Below, piece after piece: positions 17,360 to 26,868 of a stretch of 64,000 bases of DNA (positions are counted from its first letter, which is position 1; the number at the start of each line of letters is the position of its first letter). The DNA is from Cohnella hashimotonis (GTDB lineage Bacteria > Bacillota > Bacilli > Paenibacillales > Paenibacillaceae). The notes below the pieces were generated by a model. It was not told the DNA's origin and searched no databases. It was given only the letters and a program-made list of their open reading frames with translations. A program made the translations under genes and the position numbers. The stretch spans positions 744,001 through 808,000 of the forward strand of contig NZ_JAGRPV010000001.1 of assembly GCF_030014955.1 (NCBI RefSeq), in the 5' to 3' direction.

Positions 17360-20089
17360 ATGAAGGAATGGCTGCTGAACGGCGAGACGTGGGAAGTTAA
17401 AGGCTATTGGCCATGGGTGCCGCTGAAGGTGAGCAGCATGGAGATCGGCCAGGAGCTGCTGGGCGTGACGGACTGGATGCCTGCGACGGTGCCGGGCGGC
17501 GTGCATGCGGACCTGCTGCGCGCGGGACTGATCGAGGACCCGTGGTCCGGCTTGAACAGCTGGAAATGCGAATGGGTGGAAAACCGGTGGTGGGTGTACC
17601 GCGCTACCTTCGCTTGCCCCGAGCCGGGGAGCGGCCGGACGGAGCTCGTGTTCAAGGGGCTCGATTACGAGGCGCAGGTGTTCGTGGACGGCAAGCTGCT
17701 CGGCGAGCACGAAGGCATGTACCACGAGGTCGTATTCGACGTGACCGAGGCGGCGCGCACGCAGGAGCGGATGGAAGTGACCGTCATGTTCAAGCACGCG
17801 CCGGACGAGATGTCGCAGATCGGGCTGACCTCGCGGACATATACGCAAAAAAGCAGGTTCAACTATAAATGGGACTTTTCCACGCGGCTAGTCAATATCG
17901 GCATCTGGGACGACGTGCTGCTGCGTGTGCACGAAGCCTGGACGCTCGACGACGTCTCGGTGACGACGGACGCGGATCCTGAAGCCGGAACGGGCGAGAT
18001 TTTCGTATCGGCTGCGGCTCGCGGATTTGCGATAGCGGATGATGCCGGAGCCATTGGAAATGGTGCTGAAGTCATTGCGGGCGACGCGCAAGCGCTGACG
18101 TTGCGGGTCGACGTGACCGATCCCGATGGCGTTAATGTCGCGCACAGCGAGTCTCCGATCGGAACGGACGGCCGAACGGGGGAGCTGCGTATCCCGATCG
18201 AGCAGGCGCGCCTGTGGCAGCCGAACGGTTACGGCGAGCAGCCGTTGTACGGCGTGCGGCTGACGCTTTTGGCGGGCGGCGACGTCATGGATACGCGCGA
18301 GCTCAAGACGGGCATTCGTTCGCTGTCTTATGCGCAAAACGAGGAGAGTCCGGCGGAGGCGCTGCCTTATACGTTTGTCGTGAACGGCAAGCGCATCTAC
18401 GTCCGAGGCGTCAACATGACGCCGCTCGATCATCTGTACGGCAACGTGACGCCGGAGCAATACGAATACTACGTGCTGCTCATGAAACGCGCGGGCGTCA
18501 ACATGGTGCGCGTGTGGGGCGGCGGCATTATCGAAAAAGAGTCCTTTTACGACCTGTGCGACCGCCACGGCCTCCTCGTATGGCAGGAGTTCGTCCAGTC
18601 GAGCTCGGGCATCGACAACATTCCGTCGAAGCGGCCGGCGTTCCTCGAGCTGATCGCGCTGACGGCGGTGAGCGCCTTGAAGGCGAAGCGCAATCACGTT
18701 TCGCTGACCGTCTGGAGCGGCGGCAACGAGCTGATGAGCGAGCCGAACGTGCCTTCGACCTACGAAGACGCGAACCTGGCGATGCTGAAAAAGCTTGTAG
18801 AAACGCATGATCCGCGGCGGCTTTTCCTGCCGACGTCGGCATCGGGGCCGGTGCAGTACATCACGCCTGAGAAGGGCATCAGCCACGATGTGCATGGACA
18901 TTGGAAGTACCAGGGCAATCCGGGTCACTACGAGCTGTATTCGGACGTGGACAATCTGTTCCACAGCGAATTCGGCGTCGACGGCGTGAGCGCGGTCAAG
19001 AGCTTGAAGAAGTTTCTGCCGGCGTCCGAGCTGCGACCGGTCTCGATGAACGACAGCCTCGTCTGGCGTCATCACGGCGAATGGTGGGACACGTACGATC
19101 GCGACATCGAGCTGTTCGGCGAGGATGTCGGGGCCGGGATCGGTCTCTTCAGCCGCGCGAGCCAGTGGATTCAGGCGGAAGGGCTGCGATTCGTGCTGGA
19201 GGCGAACCGGCGTCGTCAGTTCAAAAACAGTGGCAGCGTCATCTGGCAGCTGAACGAGCCGTACCCGAACGCTTCGAGCACGAGTCTCGTCGATTACTAT
19301 GGCGAAAGTAAAATGGCTTATTATTGGACGCGCCGGGCGTACAGCCCGTATTTTGCTTCCGCGGCCTACAAGCGGCTGAACTTTAGGAGCGGGGAAACGT
19401 TCGAGGCGAGACTGTTCGCGGGCGCTCATGCGGAGACGGAAGGGTTGACGGTTCGCAGCCGGTTGCTCGGTATGGACGGCGAATTGCTGCATGAGCAGTC
19501 GGACGCCGTGAGCGTCGACGGCGAGCATACGGCGCATGCGGGCGACCTGCACACGCTCGTAACGGAAGCCTTCGGGTCGTTGTTCCTGCTGCGGCTCGAG
19601 CTCCTCGATCCGGCGGGCGCGGTACTGCATGCGAACGATTATTTCTTCTCGACGCTGGAGCGTGACGTCTATGCGCCTGCGTTGACTAGCGGCGACGGGG
19701 GGCGCCTGACGGCAACGGCGCTCGGCGATTGGGCGGCTGAAGACACGACGGCTGCCGGCGAGACGATTGCCGCGCAAGGGGACGATGCGAAGGCGAACGA
19801 CGCGAAGGCGAACGATGCGAGGGCGAACGATGTGTTGAGGCGGCTAGAAGCCGTTACGCGGCGCTTCAGGCTGACCAACGACGGCGATCATGCTGCGCTG
19901 CACGTGCATGCGGAGGAGTCGACGAACGGCTGGTGGATGGCGGCCGACGACCTCTACTTCACCCTGCTGCCCGGCGAGAGCCGCGAGTTGACCGTTACCT
20001 GCTGGCGCAAGCGCGCGGGCGGATTTTTGGCAGGGGACGTAGGAGCGGCTGCGGATGCGCTGCCGGAGCTGGGGTTCAGGAGCTTTTAA
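17360..20089 (+). CDS. Beta-mannosidase, glycoside hydrolase family 2
   Basis: 909 residues, intracellular (no signal peptide). N-terminal GH2 sugar-binding domain (WMPATVPGGVHADLLRAGLI), immunoglobulin-like domain, then the TIM barrel: MVRVWGGGIIEKESFYDLCD, acid/base Glu457 in WSGGNELM and nucleophile Glu537 in FHSEFGVDG. The WSGGNE/SEFG pair is the mark of GH2 beta-mannosidases rather than beta-galactosidases. It splits terminal beta-mannose from imported mannan fragments. The frame is open from TTG 17285, but that codon is in the -35 box of the promoter, so ATG 17360 is chosen. Odd: a tandem AKANDAKANDARAND tract near residue 820, in-frame repeats of a linker. Confidence 0.93.
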   Translation: MKEWLLNGETWEVKGYWPWVPLKVSSMEIGQELLGVTDWMPATVPGGVHADLLRAGLIEDPWSGLNSWKCEWVENRWWVYRATFACPEPGSGRTELVFKGLDYEAQVFVDGKLLGEHEGMYHEVVFDVTEAARTQERMEVTVMFKHAPDEMSQIGLTSRTYTQKSRFNYKWDFSTRLVNIGIWDDVLLRVHEAWTLDDVSVTTDADPEAGTGEIFVSAAARGFAIADDAGAIGNGAEVIAGDAQALTLRVDVTDPDGVNVAHSESPIGTDGRTGELRIPIEQARLWQPNGYGEQPLYGVRLTLLAGGDVMDTRELKTGIRSLSYAQNEESPAEALPYTFVVNGKRIYVRGVNMTPLDHLYGNVTPEQYEYYVLLMKRAGVNMVRVWGGGIIEKESFYDLCDRHGLLVWQEFVQSSSGIDNIPSKRPAFLELIALTAVSALKAKRNHVSLTVWSGGNELMSEPNVPSTYEDANLAMLKKLVETHDPRRLFLPTSASGPVQYITPEKGISHDVHGHWKYQGNPGHYELYSDVDNLFHSEFGVDGVSAVKSLKKFLPASELRPVSMNDSLVWRHHGEWWDTYDRDIELFGEDVGAGIGLFSRASQWIQAEGLRFVLEANRRRQFKNSGSVIWQLNEPYPNASSTSLVDYYGESKMAYYWTRRAYSPYFASAAYKRLNFRSGETFEARLFAGAHAETEGLTVRSRLLGMDGELLHEQSDAVSVDGEHTAHAGDLHTLVTEAFGSLFLLRLELLDPAGAVLHANDYFFSTLERDVYAPALTSGDGGRLTATALGDWAAEDTTAAGETIAAQGDDAKANDAKANDARANDVLRRLEAVTRRFRLTNDGDHAALHVHAEESTNGWWMAADDLYFTLLPGESRELTVTCWRKRAGGFLAGDVGAAADALPELGFRSF

Positions 20090-20092
20090 TGC

Positions 20093-20325
20093 GCTCGCCA
20101 GCTCGAATTGTGCGGAAAAACCGTGTAACTCGGGCAAGAGTAGGCTCGCCAGCTCGAATTGCACGGAAAAATCGTGTAACTCGGGCGCTGCTTGGCTCTC
20201 CGTCTCGAGTTGCGCGAAAAAACCGTGCAACTCGGCCAAAGCTCGGCTCGCCGGCTCGAACTACGCGGAAATCCCGAGCAAGCGCATCGCATCGAATCTC
20301 ATCGCATCGAATCTCATCCATCTCA
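20093..20325. repeat. Minisatellite family 3: four 51 bp units plus a short 15 bp repeat
   Basis: Units beginning GCTCGCCAGCTCGA (or variants) start at 20093, 20144, 20195 and 20246, exactly 51 bp apart. Each of the first three holds an inverted repeat of about 12 bp around an A-rich loop; in the third unit CGAGTTGC pairs with GCAACTCG perfectly, while units 1 and 2 keep pairing partly through G-T pairs. The fourth unit is truncated and runs into two copies of CATCGCATCGAATCT (~20283-20313). The array lies between the stops of two convergent genes and no other terminator is visible there. Confidence 0.9.
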
Positions 20326-21225
20326 CCGCTCCCCCTCGTCTCGCAGTTTCTCATAGGAAGAACGGTACGCACGGGGCGCAAGCCCCGTTATTTTTTTGAA
20401 CACGTCCAGGAAGTAGCCCCGATCTTGATAGCCCACCGCCTCTCCAACCTCCTGAACGGAGAGCCGCGTATGCCGCAGCAGCTCGCAACTCCGTTCGATT
20501 CGCAGCCGCTGGACATATTGGTTGAAGGTAAGTCCGGTCGCTTTGGCAAACAGCCGGTAAAAATGCCGCTCGCTCAACCCGGCCGCTTCAGCCGCCTGCG
20601 CAGCCGTGATTGGCGAGGCGAGGGAAGCGCGAATGAAGGAGAGCGCATCCTCCATGCCGCCCGCACGCTCCGCGTGGGTGCCGTCTCGCTCATCGGCAAG
20701 CCTGCGCTCAATTTCCGTAAGCAGCACGATGAACAATGCGAAGATACGCGATTGATAACCTGTCCGGCGCCCCGCGAATTCCGAATAAGCGGCTGAAAAA
20801 AACGTTTCGAAGGCGCCCGTCCGGTCCTGCATCTTCCGCCAGCCGCCATCTCCAGGAGCGAGGTCCAAGCAAGACAAAGCTCCGCCTAGTCGATCGAGCC
20901 CGGGAAATCCGCGCAGCGCTTCGGCCATACGCTCGGATTCGAAGATAAAGTTGTAAACCACAAGCGGTTTGCCGGCGTTCGTCGAGCTCGGGCGAAAGAC
21001 ATGCGAGGCGCCGAGCGGCAGCGTGAACAAGTCCCCCCGGCGGACGCGCAGCCGCTCTTCGCCGATATATTGATGCCCTTCACCTTCGCCGACGTAGCTG
21101 ATCTCCGTGAATTCGTGGGCGTGATAGCCCAGCTCGTACGACTCGGAAACGCGATTGATGTAGAACGGCAGCTCTCCGTCGAAAAAGATATGGGAAGGCG
21201 TCACTTCAACTCTCTGTTTAATCAT
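20323..21225 (-). CDS. AraC-family regulator with cupin-like sensor domain, probable activator of the rhamnosidase gene
   Basis: 300 residues. The N-terminal half (residues ~15-110: YELGYHAHEFTEISYVGEGE, LFTLPLGASHVFRPS) is the cupin-type ligand domain, and the C-terminal ~100 residues hold two helix-turn-helix motifs (AAQAAEAAGLSERHFYRLFA and VQEVGEAVGYQDRGYFLDVF). The frame is open to 21390, but the ATG at 21225 is 7 bases after GAGAAGGGTGG. Divergent to the GH78 alpha-L-rhamnosidase with 244 bp between them, so it probably activates that gene in response to rhamnose or a rhamnoside. Confidence 0.92.
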   Translation of the reverse strand: MIKQRVEVTPSHIFFDGELPFYINRVSESYELGYHAHEFTEISYVGEGEGHQYIGEERLRVRRGDLFTLPLGASHVFRPSSTNAGKPLVVYNFIFESERMAEALRGFPGLDRLGGALSCLDLAPGDGGWRKMQDRTGAFETFFSAAYSEFAGRRTGYQSRIFALFIVLLTEIERRLADERDGTHAERAGGMEDALSFIRASLASPITAAQAAEAAGLSERHFYRLFAKATGLTFNQYVQRLRIERSCELLRHTRLSVQEVGEAVGYQDRGYFLDVFKKITGLAPRAYRSSYEKLRDEGER

Positions 21226-21469
21226 TGCATGGCCACCCTTCTCTATGAACATACCGCGTTTCGGTGGGTCCAATCTCCTCTCGTAACGCAGGCGATCACG
21301 CCTTCCGTGCCCGTCTAGCCCCGGGGATCCGGGCCAGCAGCCGCCTGTTTCCCATGATGGCAGAATACACCCGCTTGATGGCAGTATCAACCCTTTTCTT
21401 GCGCGGACGCACAGCTACAATTGAGGATATGAAGAGATTCGGCCGCAGGCCGGGAATGGAGGCAGGAAG

Positions 21470-24340
21470 ATGACAGGAAGGAATTGGAACGCTTCGTGGA
21501 TTTGGGGAGGAGAAGAGGAGAGTCCGCGCAACGAGTGGCGGTGTTTCCGGGGGAGCTTTGACGCGCCAGAGTCGGTCGAGGGACCGGTTACGCTCCATAT
21601 TACGGCGGATTCGCGCTACGTGCTGTTCGTGAACGGCGAGCAGGTCGGACGAGGCCCCGTGCGCTCCTGGCCTAAGGAACAGTTTTTCGACTCGTACGAT
21701 ATCGGCGGCAAACTGCGCCCTGGTGTCAACAACACGATTGCGGTGCTGGTGCTGCATTTCGGCGTGTCCAATTTTTATTACTTGCGCGGACGCGGCGGGC
21801 TGATCGCCGAGATTGAAGCCGACGGCCGCACGCTCGCGGCGACGGATGCCGGCTGGCGGACAGAGCGTCTGGGCGGGCAGCGGTCCAACTCCCCGCGGAT
21901 GGCCTGTCAGCAAGCCTTTGGAGAAGTCATCGATGCGCGCGAGCTGGCAGAGGACTGGCATACGCCGGCGTTCGATGACGGCAGCTGGGCTCAAGCGCAA
22001 TCGATCGGTTCCGCAGGCATGGCACCATGGACGTCTCTTGTCCCGCGCGACATTCCTTTTTTGACGGAAGAAAAGCTGTATCCGGTCTCGATCCAATCGC
22101 TCAGCCGGGTGAAAGCGCCCAAGTACGCGGCCGCGCTAGATTTGCGCAATCAGATGGTGCCCGAGAGCGTCAACCACGCTAACCCGATCTCCTACTGCGG
22201 ATTTGTGGCGACGGTCCTCACGCTCGAGACAAGCGGAGTCGTCACGCTCGGATTCCCGGTCGGCGTAAGGGGGAAAGGCGTATGGGTCGATGGCGTCCTG
22301 CAGGCCGAGTGGACGGGCGTCCAGCCGGAGCGATATTATCAATTGAATCTGGCGGCTGGCGAGCATCTGGTCGTTTTCGACGTCACGGGCTCGGACCACG
22401 GCGGCAGCTATCATTTCGCAATAGACAGCGAATCGGCGTTCACGCTGCGCTCGCCTTCCGGCGACAACGGCGTGCCGCTGGCTACGATCGGAACGTTCGA
22501 CCAGTCCGAGTATATCGACCACCGTCCCGGCAGACGGATGCAGGCGGATCATCCGGACTATAATGCGCTGCCGGAAGCCGCTCCCTCGGCCGTTGCGCTT
22601 GAGGCGTTCGCTTCCTGGATCAAGCCTTTCGAGCCTTCGCTGTATACGGAAGAAGATGTGTTCGGCTCGAACGTATGGCGGACGCTCGCAGAACGCAGGG
22701 CGGTGCCTAGACCCGTTTTGAATGCGATTCTGCCGGTTCCCGAGCCGGGCATCCTGCCTGTTTTTGAAAACGGGGATTGCGAGCTCGTCATCGATCTTGG
22801 CGTGGAGCGCTCCGGGTTTATCGGCTTCGAAATCGAAGCGCCGGCTGGCACGATCATCGACGCCTATGGCGTGGAGTACATGCGCGAAGGCTACGTCCAG
22901 CACACGTACGGTCTCGATAATACGTTCCGTTACGTCTGCCGCGAAGGCAGACAGTCATACGTTTCTCCCGTGCGGCGCGGGTTTCGGTACCTTTTCTTCA
23001 CCGTCAGGGGCAATCGTGCGCCGGTGAAGCTACACGAGATCTATATCCGCCAGAGCACGTATCCGGTTGCTGACCAAGGGCGCTTCCGCAGCTCCGATTC
23101 GCTGCTGAACGAGGCGTGGGAGATCAGCAGGCATACGACCCGGCTGTGCATGGAGGATACGTTCGTCGACTGCCCGGCTTACGAGCAAGTATTCTGGGTG
23201 GGCGACAGCCGCAACGAAGCGCTGGTGAACTACTACGTGTTCGGAGCGACCGAGATCGTGGAACGCTGCCTCAATCTCGTGCCGGGGTCGGCAGACGAGA
23301 CGCCGCTTTATCTCGACCAAGTGCCGAGCGCCTGGAGCAGCGTCATCCCGAACTGGACCTTCTTCTGGATTCTCGCCTGTCAGGAATACGCCGCGCACAC
23401 GGGGAAAGACGACTTCGCCGCCCGCATTTGGCCTGCGGTGAAGCTGACGCTGACGAATTATTTGGAGCACATCGACGATAGCGGACTGCTGAATATGGCG
23501 GGCTGGAACCTGCTCGACTGGGCGCCGATCGACCAACCGAACGAGGGCATCGTCACGCACCAGAACCTGTTCCTCGTCAAGGCGCTTCGGGATTCGCGGG
23601 CGCTTGCCGCCGCGGCCGGCGCTGCAGAAGAAGCCGACGCGTTCGCGGAGCGCGCCGATCGTCTGGCAGAGGCGATCAACGCGGCATTGTGGGACGAGGA
23701 AAAGCGCGCCTATATCGACTGCATCCATGCGGACGGACGCCGCTCCGACATTTACAGCATGCAGACGCAGGTCGTCGCCTATCTCTGCGGGGTTGCGCAG
23801 GACGACCGCCTTGCCGTCATCGAAGGCTATCTCGTATCTCCGCCGCCTGCGTTCGTGCAGATCGGAAGCCCGTTCATGTCGTTTTTCTACTACGAGGCGC
23901 TCGAGAAGGCCGGCCGTCAAAAGCTGCTGCTGGACGACATCCGGCACAATTACGGCCAGATGCTGCGATACGACGCGACGACCTGCTGGGAGATGTATCC
24001 GAATTTTGCGGAAAACCGGAGCAATCCGGACATGCTGACCCGCAGCCATTGTCATGCATGGTCGGCGGCGCCGGGATACTTTCTGGGCTCGAGCATTCTC
24101 GGCGTCAAGCGGGGCGCGAAAGGGTGGCAGTCCGTCGAAATCGCGCCGCAGCCTTGCGATCTGACCTGGGCGGAAGGCGTCGTGCCGCTGCCGCAGGGCG
24201 GGCATATCGCCGTCAGCTGGGAGGTCGTGTCCGCGGGCAAGCTGAAGCTGCGGATCGAGGCGCCGGAGGACGTAGAGGTGAACGTTACGCTGCCCGAGGG
24301 AATGGAAGGCGACGTCACGCAGGTTTCTTATTTGAGTTAA
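21470..24340 (+). CDS. rhaB: Alpha-L-rhamnosidase, glycoside hydrolase family 78
   Basis: 956 residues, no signal peptide, so it acts on imported rhamnosyl-oligosaccharides. N-terminal beta-domains (residues ~1-480) lead to the (alpha/alpha)6 barrel and a C-terminal beta-sandwich (VEIAPQPCDLTWAEGVVPLP). The catalytic cluster is visible in DCPAYEQVFWVGDSRNE: Asp567, Glu572 and Asp579, with Glu841 in CWEMYPNF. From memory, Bacillus sp. GL1 RhaB has the same length and its catalytic residues carry these same numbers, so this looks like a full-length, colinear homologue; that match is recalled, not searched. GGAGG lies 10 bases upstream of the ATG. Divergent AraC regulator at 20323-21225. Confidence 0.93.
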   Translation: MTGRNWNASWIWGGEEESPRNEWRCFRGSFDAPESVEGPVTLHITADSRYVLFVNGEQVGRGPVRSWPKEQFFDSYDIGGKLRPGVNNTIAVLVLHFGVSNFYYLRGRGGLIAEIEADGRTLAATDAGWRTERLGGQRSNSPRMACQQAFGEVIDARELAEDWHTPAFDDGSWAQAQSIGSAGMAPWTSLVPRDIPFLTEEKLYPVSIQSLSRVKAPKYAAALDLRNQMVPESVNHANPISYCGFVATVLTLETSGVVTLGFPVGVRGKGVWVDGVLQAEWTGVQPERYYQLNLAAGEHLVVFDVTGSDHGGSYHFAIDSESAFTLRSPSGDNGVPLATIGTFDQSEYIDHRPGRRMQADHPDYNALPEAAPSAVALEAFASWIKPFEPSLYTEEDVFGSNVWRTLAERRAVPRPVLNAILPVPEPGILPVFENGDCELVIDLGVERSGFIGFEIEAPAGTIIDAYGVEYMREGYVQHTYGLDNTFRYVCREGRQSYVSPVRRGFRYLFFTVRGNRAPVKLHEIYIRQSTYPVADQGRFRSSDSLLNEAWEISRHTTRLCMEDTFVDCPAYEQVFWVGDSRNEALVNYYVFGATEIVERCLNLVPGSADETPLYLDQVPSAWSSVIPNWTFFWILACQEYAAHTGKDDFAARIWPAVKLTLTNYLEHIDDSGLLNMAGWNLLDWAPIDQPNEGIVTHQNLFLVKALRDSRALAAAAGAAEEADAFAERADRLAEAINAALWDEEKRAYIDCIHADGRRSDIYSMQTQVVAYLCGVAQDDRLAVIEGYLVSPPPAFVQIGSPFMSFFYYEALEKAGRQKLLLDDIRHNYGQMLRYDATTCWEMYPNFAENRSNPDMLTRSHCHAWSAAPGYFLGSSILGVKRGAKGWQSVEIAPQPCDLTWAEGVVPLPQGGHIAVSWEVVSAGKLKLRIEAPEDVEVNVTLPEGMEGDVTQVSYLS

Positions 24341-24500
24341 GAAGCGCATCGGCTTGGGAAAACGGCGTATCGCCGCGTCACGCCCGCCCGGCCGGGCCGC
24401 ATACGTTGGTTGTCGACGACGGACCGCCGGAACGAATGGCGAATTGAATTAAACTGTATTTTACCAGAATGCGCCACGATTAGGACTTGCCTGTGATATA

Positions 24501-24522
24501 CTGAGTCGATCTCAAGACTCAG
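24501..24522 (+). promoter_or_regulatory. Leader hairpin before the ankyrin-type gene
   Basis: CTGAGTC, 8 nt, GACTCAG is a perfect 7 bp inverted repeat ending just before the AGAAGGA ribosome site of the next gene and directly after a TATACT-like -10. It could be an operator or an mRNA leader hairpin. No partner regulator is apparent. The remaining intergenic space (24341-24500) shows no further clear feature. Confidence 0.4.
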
Positions 24523-24542
24523 CAGAAGGATGGAACCGCCAG

Positions 24543-26210
24543 ATGAGTTTTCGCCATACAGGCAAGAAAGTGGCCGCAATTGTGCTCGCTGCCGGCATGC
24601 TGCTGCCGGCCGCGGGATTAGATACGTCAACAGCCGCATCTGTCATATCCGCGACATCGGCCGTATCGTCGGCGAAGGCCGTTGCCATATATGTGAACGG
24701 ACAGCCGCTCACGGCTGCCGTACCGCCGATTGTCGTCTCGGGAATTGCCTATGCGGAGCTGCAGCCGCTGCTTAAATCGCTCGGGTTTGCGGTCACCGTA
24801 AATCGAAACCAGATCGTGGCCAGATCGAAGGCTTTGGACTGGCGCTTCGACGCCTCGACCCTGGTTGGCAAGATCAACGGCCAGTATACGGAGTTTAAGT
24901 CTGCGATCTGGAAGAAGGACGGCCGGATTTATCTATCGCTTCGCACGGTCGCGGACGTGCTGGGCGCGGATCTGACGGCGACCTCCGGCCGCTATGAGCT
25001 TAAGACGTCACAGCCGGAGGCGCGCTTCCTGCAGGCGGTCGCAACCCGCAACCGGACCAAGGCCGCCGCGATCGTACGCAGCGGCATGAGTCTGGATTCT
25101 CCGGCATTTGCGATCAAGCCGATGCAGGCAGCCGTTGCCGCCGATGATAAAGCCATGGTCGGTTACCTGATTCAGCGGCAGGGACGCGCCAGGTTGAACG
25201 AAATCTATGCAGGAGGCGATACGCCGCTGCTGATCGCGATTCGCAACCGGTTAACGGACATGGTTTCTTATTTGATTGCGCAGGGTGCCGACCGCAATAT
25301 GGCCGCTCCCAATCAAGCGTATCCGTTGTTCGCCGCAATCGATACGGGCAGCGAGGATGTCGTGCGAGCGCTGCTCGCGACATCGCCGGACCAGAATATT
25401 CTGAATCTCAAAGGGAGGACGCCTCTTCAGGAATCGCTGCTCGAAGACCGGATGGGAATTGCGCTGCTGCTGGCGCAGTCCGGCGCAAATCTGTTCGCGC
25501 CGGTGACGGCGGGAACCCGGGATGTATTCGATTATTTGAACGGGAAGCCGGCGTACGCTTCGTATGCGGCTTCCTTCGCGCAAGTGACGAACAAGACCAT
25601 TCCCATGAGCGCTGGCAGCTCGGGCGCTTTGATACTTCCGTTCGGCGCAGGCATGGACGTCAAGGTCAAAAGTGCAATCGTGCTGGATCGACAACTCGTC
25701 GCCCGGATCACGGTGGAGAGCGCAGCGGCGAACCGGCTGACGGTCGTTCTCCCTTTTCGGGCGGACAAGATCTATCGTTCAAACGAGAAGGAGCAGCCTC
25801 TTTTTATTCCGATGGTTAACGTACCGCCGGAGACCTGCGTTCCCGTAGATGATCGGACTTTGGCGGAGTGCAACGCGAAAATGCAAATTTATCGCGATAA
25901 AGTCGCTGCGGCGGAAGCGGATAGGAAACGCAAGCAAGAGGAAGCGAAGAAGTCTAATATCAAGCCTTCGTCCACGAGCCCGGCCTTGGAAGCCGTGCCT
26001 CAACAGCAAGACGGTACGGCAACGCTAGTTCCCCTGACGGGCGCAAATGCCGAGTACTGGATCTACTTGCCGATCGACGGACGAAGTCAGGCCGATATGA
26101 AGCTGTCCTTGGCGGTTGACGGGCAGGTTCGCGCGAACTATACGATCCGTTACGACGCGAGCCAGCGGACGCCTCCCGCGAATGTGCCGAAGGGCATGGA
26201 AGACGCTTAA
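24543..26210 (+). CDS. Secreted protein with copper-amine-oxidase-N-like domain and ankyrin-like repeats
   Basis: 555 residues. Signal peptide ~1-32. Residues ~48-155 match the CuAO_N/stalk-type domain common in Paenibacillaceae (IYVNGQPLTAAVPPIV, then GRIYLSLRTVADVLGADLTA), a non-catalytic cell-surface module. Residues ~160-335 are ankyrin-type helical pairs (GDTPLLIAIRNRLTDMVSYL, GRTPLQESLLEDRMGIALLL). Further on is a beta-rich domain and a charged helix (~465-485, RKRKQEEAKK) leading to a final beta segment. It probably mediates protein binding outside the membrane; no enzyme motif is seen. AGAAGGATGG lies 11 bases before the ATG. Confidence 0.85.
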   Translation: MSFRHTGKKVAAIVLAAGMLLPAAGLDTSTAASVISATSAVSSAKAVAIYVNGQPLTAAVPPIVVSGIAYAELQPLLKSLGFAVTVNRNQIVARSKALDWRFDASTLVGKINGQYTEFKSAIWKKDGRIYLSLRTVADVLGADLTATSGRYELKTSQPEARFLQAVATRNRTKAAAIVRSGMSLDSPAFAIKPMQAAVAADDKAMVGYLIQRQGRARLNEIYAGGDTPLLIAIRNRLTDMVSYLIAQGADRNMAAPNQAYPLFAAIDTGSEDVVRALLATSPDQNILNLKGRTPLQESLLEDRMGIALLLAQSGANLFAPVTAGTRDVFDYLNGKPAYASYAASFAQVTNKTIPMSAGSSGALILPFGAGMDVKVKSAIVLDRQLVARITVESAAANRLTVVLPFRADKIYRSNEKEQPLFIPMVNVPPETCVPVDDRTLAECNAKMQIYRDKVAAAEADRKRKQEEAKKSNIKPSSTSPALEAVPQQQDGTATLVPLTGANAEYWIYLPIDGRSQADMKLSLAVDGQVRANYTIRYDASQRTPPANVPKGMEDA

Positions 26211-26217
26211 ATAACTG

Positions 26218-26266
26218 AAAGGCTCTCCTCGCGGTACGCAAATGTACCGGCGGGGAGAGCCTTTTT
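26218..26266 (+). terminator. Terminator between convergent genes
   Basis: AAAGGCTCTCC pairs with GGGAGAGCCTTT (26218-26228 with 26253-26264) followed by further T residues; an inner GGTAC/GTACC stem strengthens it. On the minus strand it also ends the broken glycosyltransferase. Confidence 0.9.
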
Positions 26267-26774
26267 CAACGTTCGACATCTGCATAATCTGTCTCGCCCT
26301 CAATCCCTTTGCCTCGTGCATCGCCGTCGCTCCTCGCCTCGCCCCCGCGCCTCGCCGTCCGCACCGCGCGCACGACGTACTCGCTCATGTCGAAGTGCAG
26401 GGGCGCAGGCCGCCCGCGCAAGGAATTCGCCGCAAGAAGAATATGCCGATCGGTCTCGCTCATATCATTGTAAATGCCCGTGATCCAGACGTCCTCGAAG
26501 CCTGTCCGATCGAGCCAAGCTTACAGCTCCGGCGACGTCACGACGGTGTCGTTGTTCAGCAGCAGAATTTCCGACCCAAAACCCGGATTGTCGTCGTTCT
26601 GCACGAACCGAACGTCTTCCTGTTCGCGGAGCCACTCCTGCGAGCCGTCGGTCGAGCCGTTGTCGACGACGATCAGCTCGTAGGTGCCGGCTCTGTATGT
26701 CTGCGAATGCTGTCGATGCATTTCTGCGTATACGCCAGTTTGTTGAATGTGGCAAAGACGATGCTGGTCGGCAT
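26266..26774 (-). pseudogene. Broken family-2 glycosyltransferase
   Basis: On the minus strand an ATG at 26774 behind GGGAGAG starts MPTSIVFATFNKLAYTQKCI, which stops early. A second frame then continues as TYELIVVDNGSTDGSQEWL and FGSEILLLNNDTVV, the GT2 nucleotide-binding segments (DNGSTD and NND), before a stop at 26521; a third piece (TGFEDVWITGIYNDMSETDR ... MSEYVVRAVR) follows to 26266. The usual lysine-rich stretch between the two GT2 motifs is shortened, so there is at least one frameshift, one stop and an internal deletion. It lies head to head with the methyltransferase gene and probably came from a glycan-modification cluster now decaying. Confidence 0.8.
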
Positions 26775-26868
26775 GCGCCGTCTCTCCCATCGCTCATGAC
26801 CATGTTCACCATGTCTACGACGACGGGGGCCGAAAGATACCTATTTTTAAAAGGAACGAGGGATCGCG

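Noticed and set aside
17888..19777. 629-codon minus-strand open frame
   Set aside because: Antisense to the GH2 beta-mannosidase with intact catalytic residues; Arg-rich shadow.
26242..26799. Plus-strand 185-codon frame
   Set aside because: Overlaps the terminator and is antisense to GT2 motifs on the other strand; no ribosome site.
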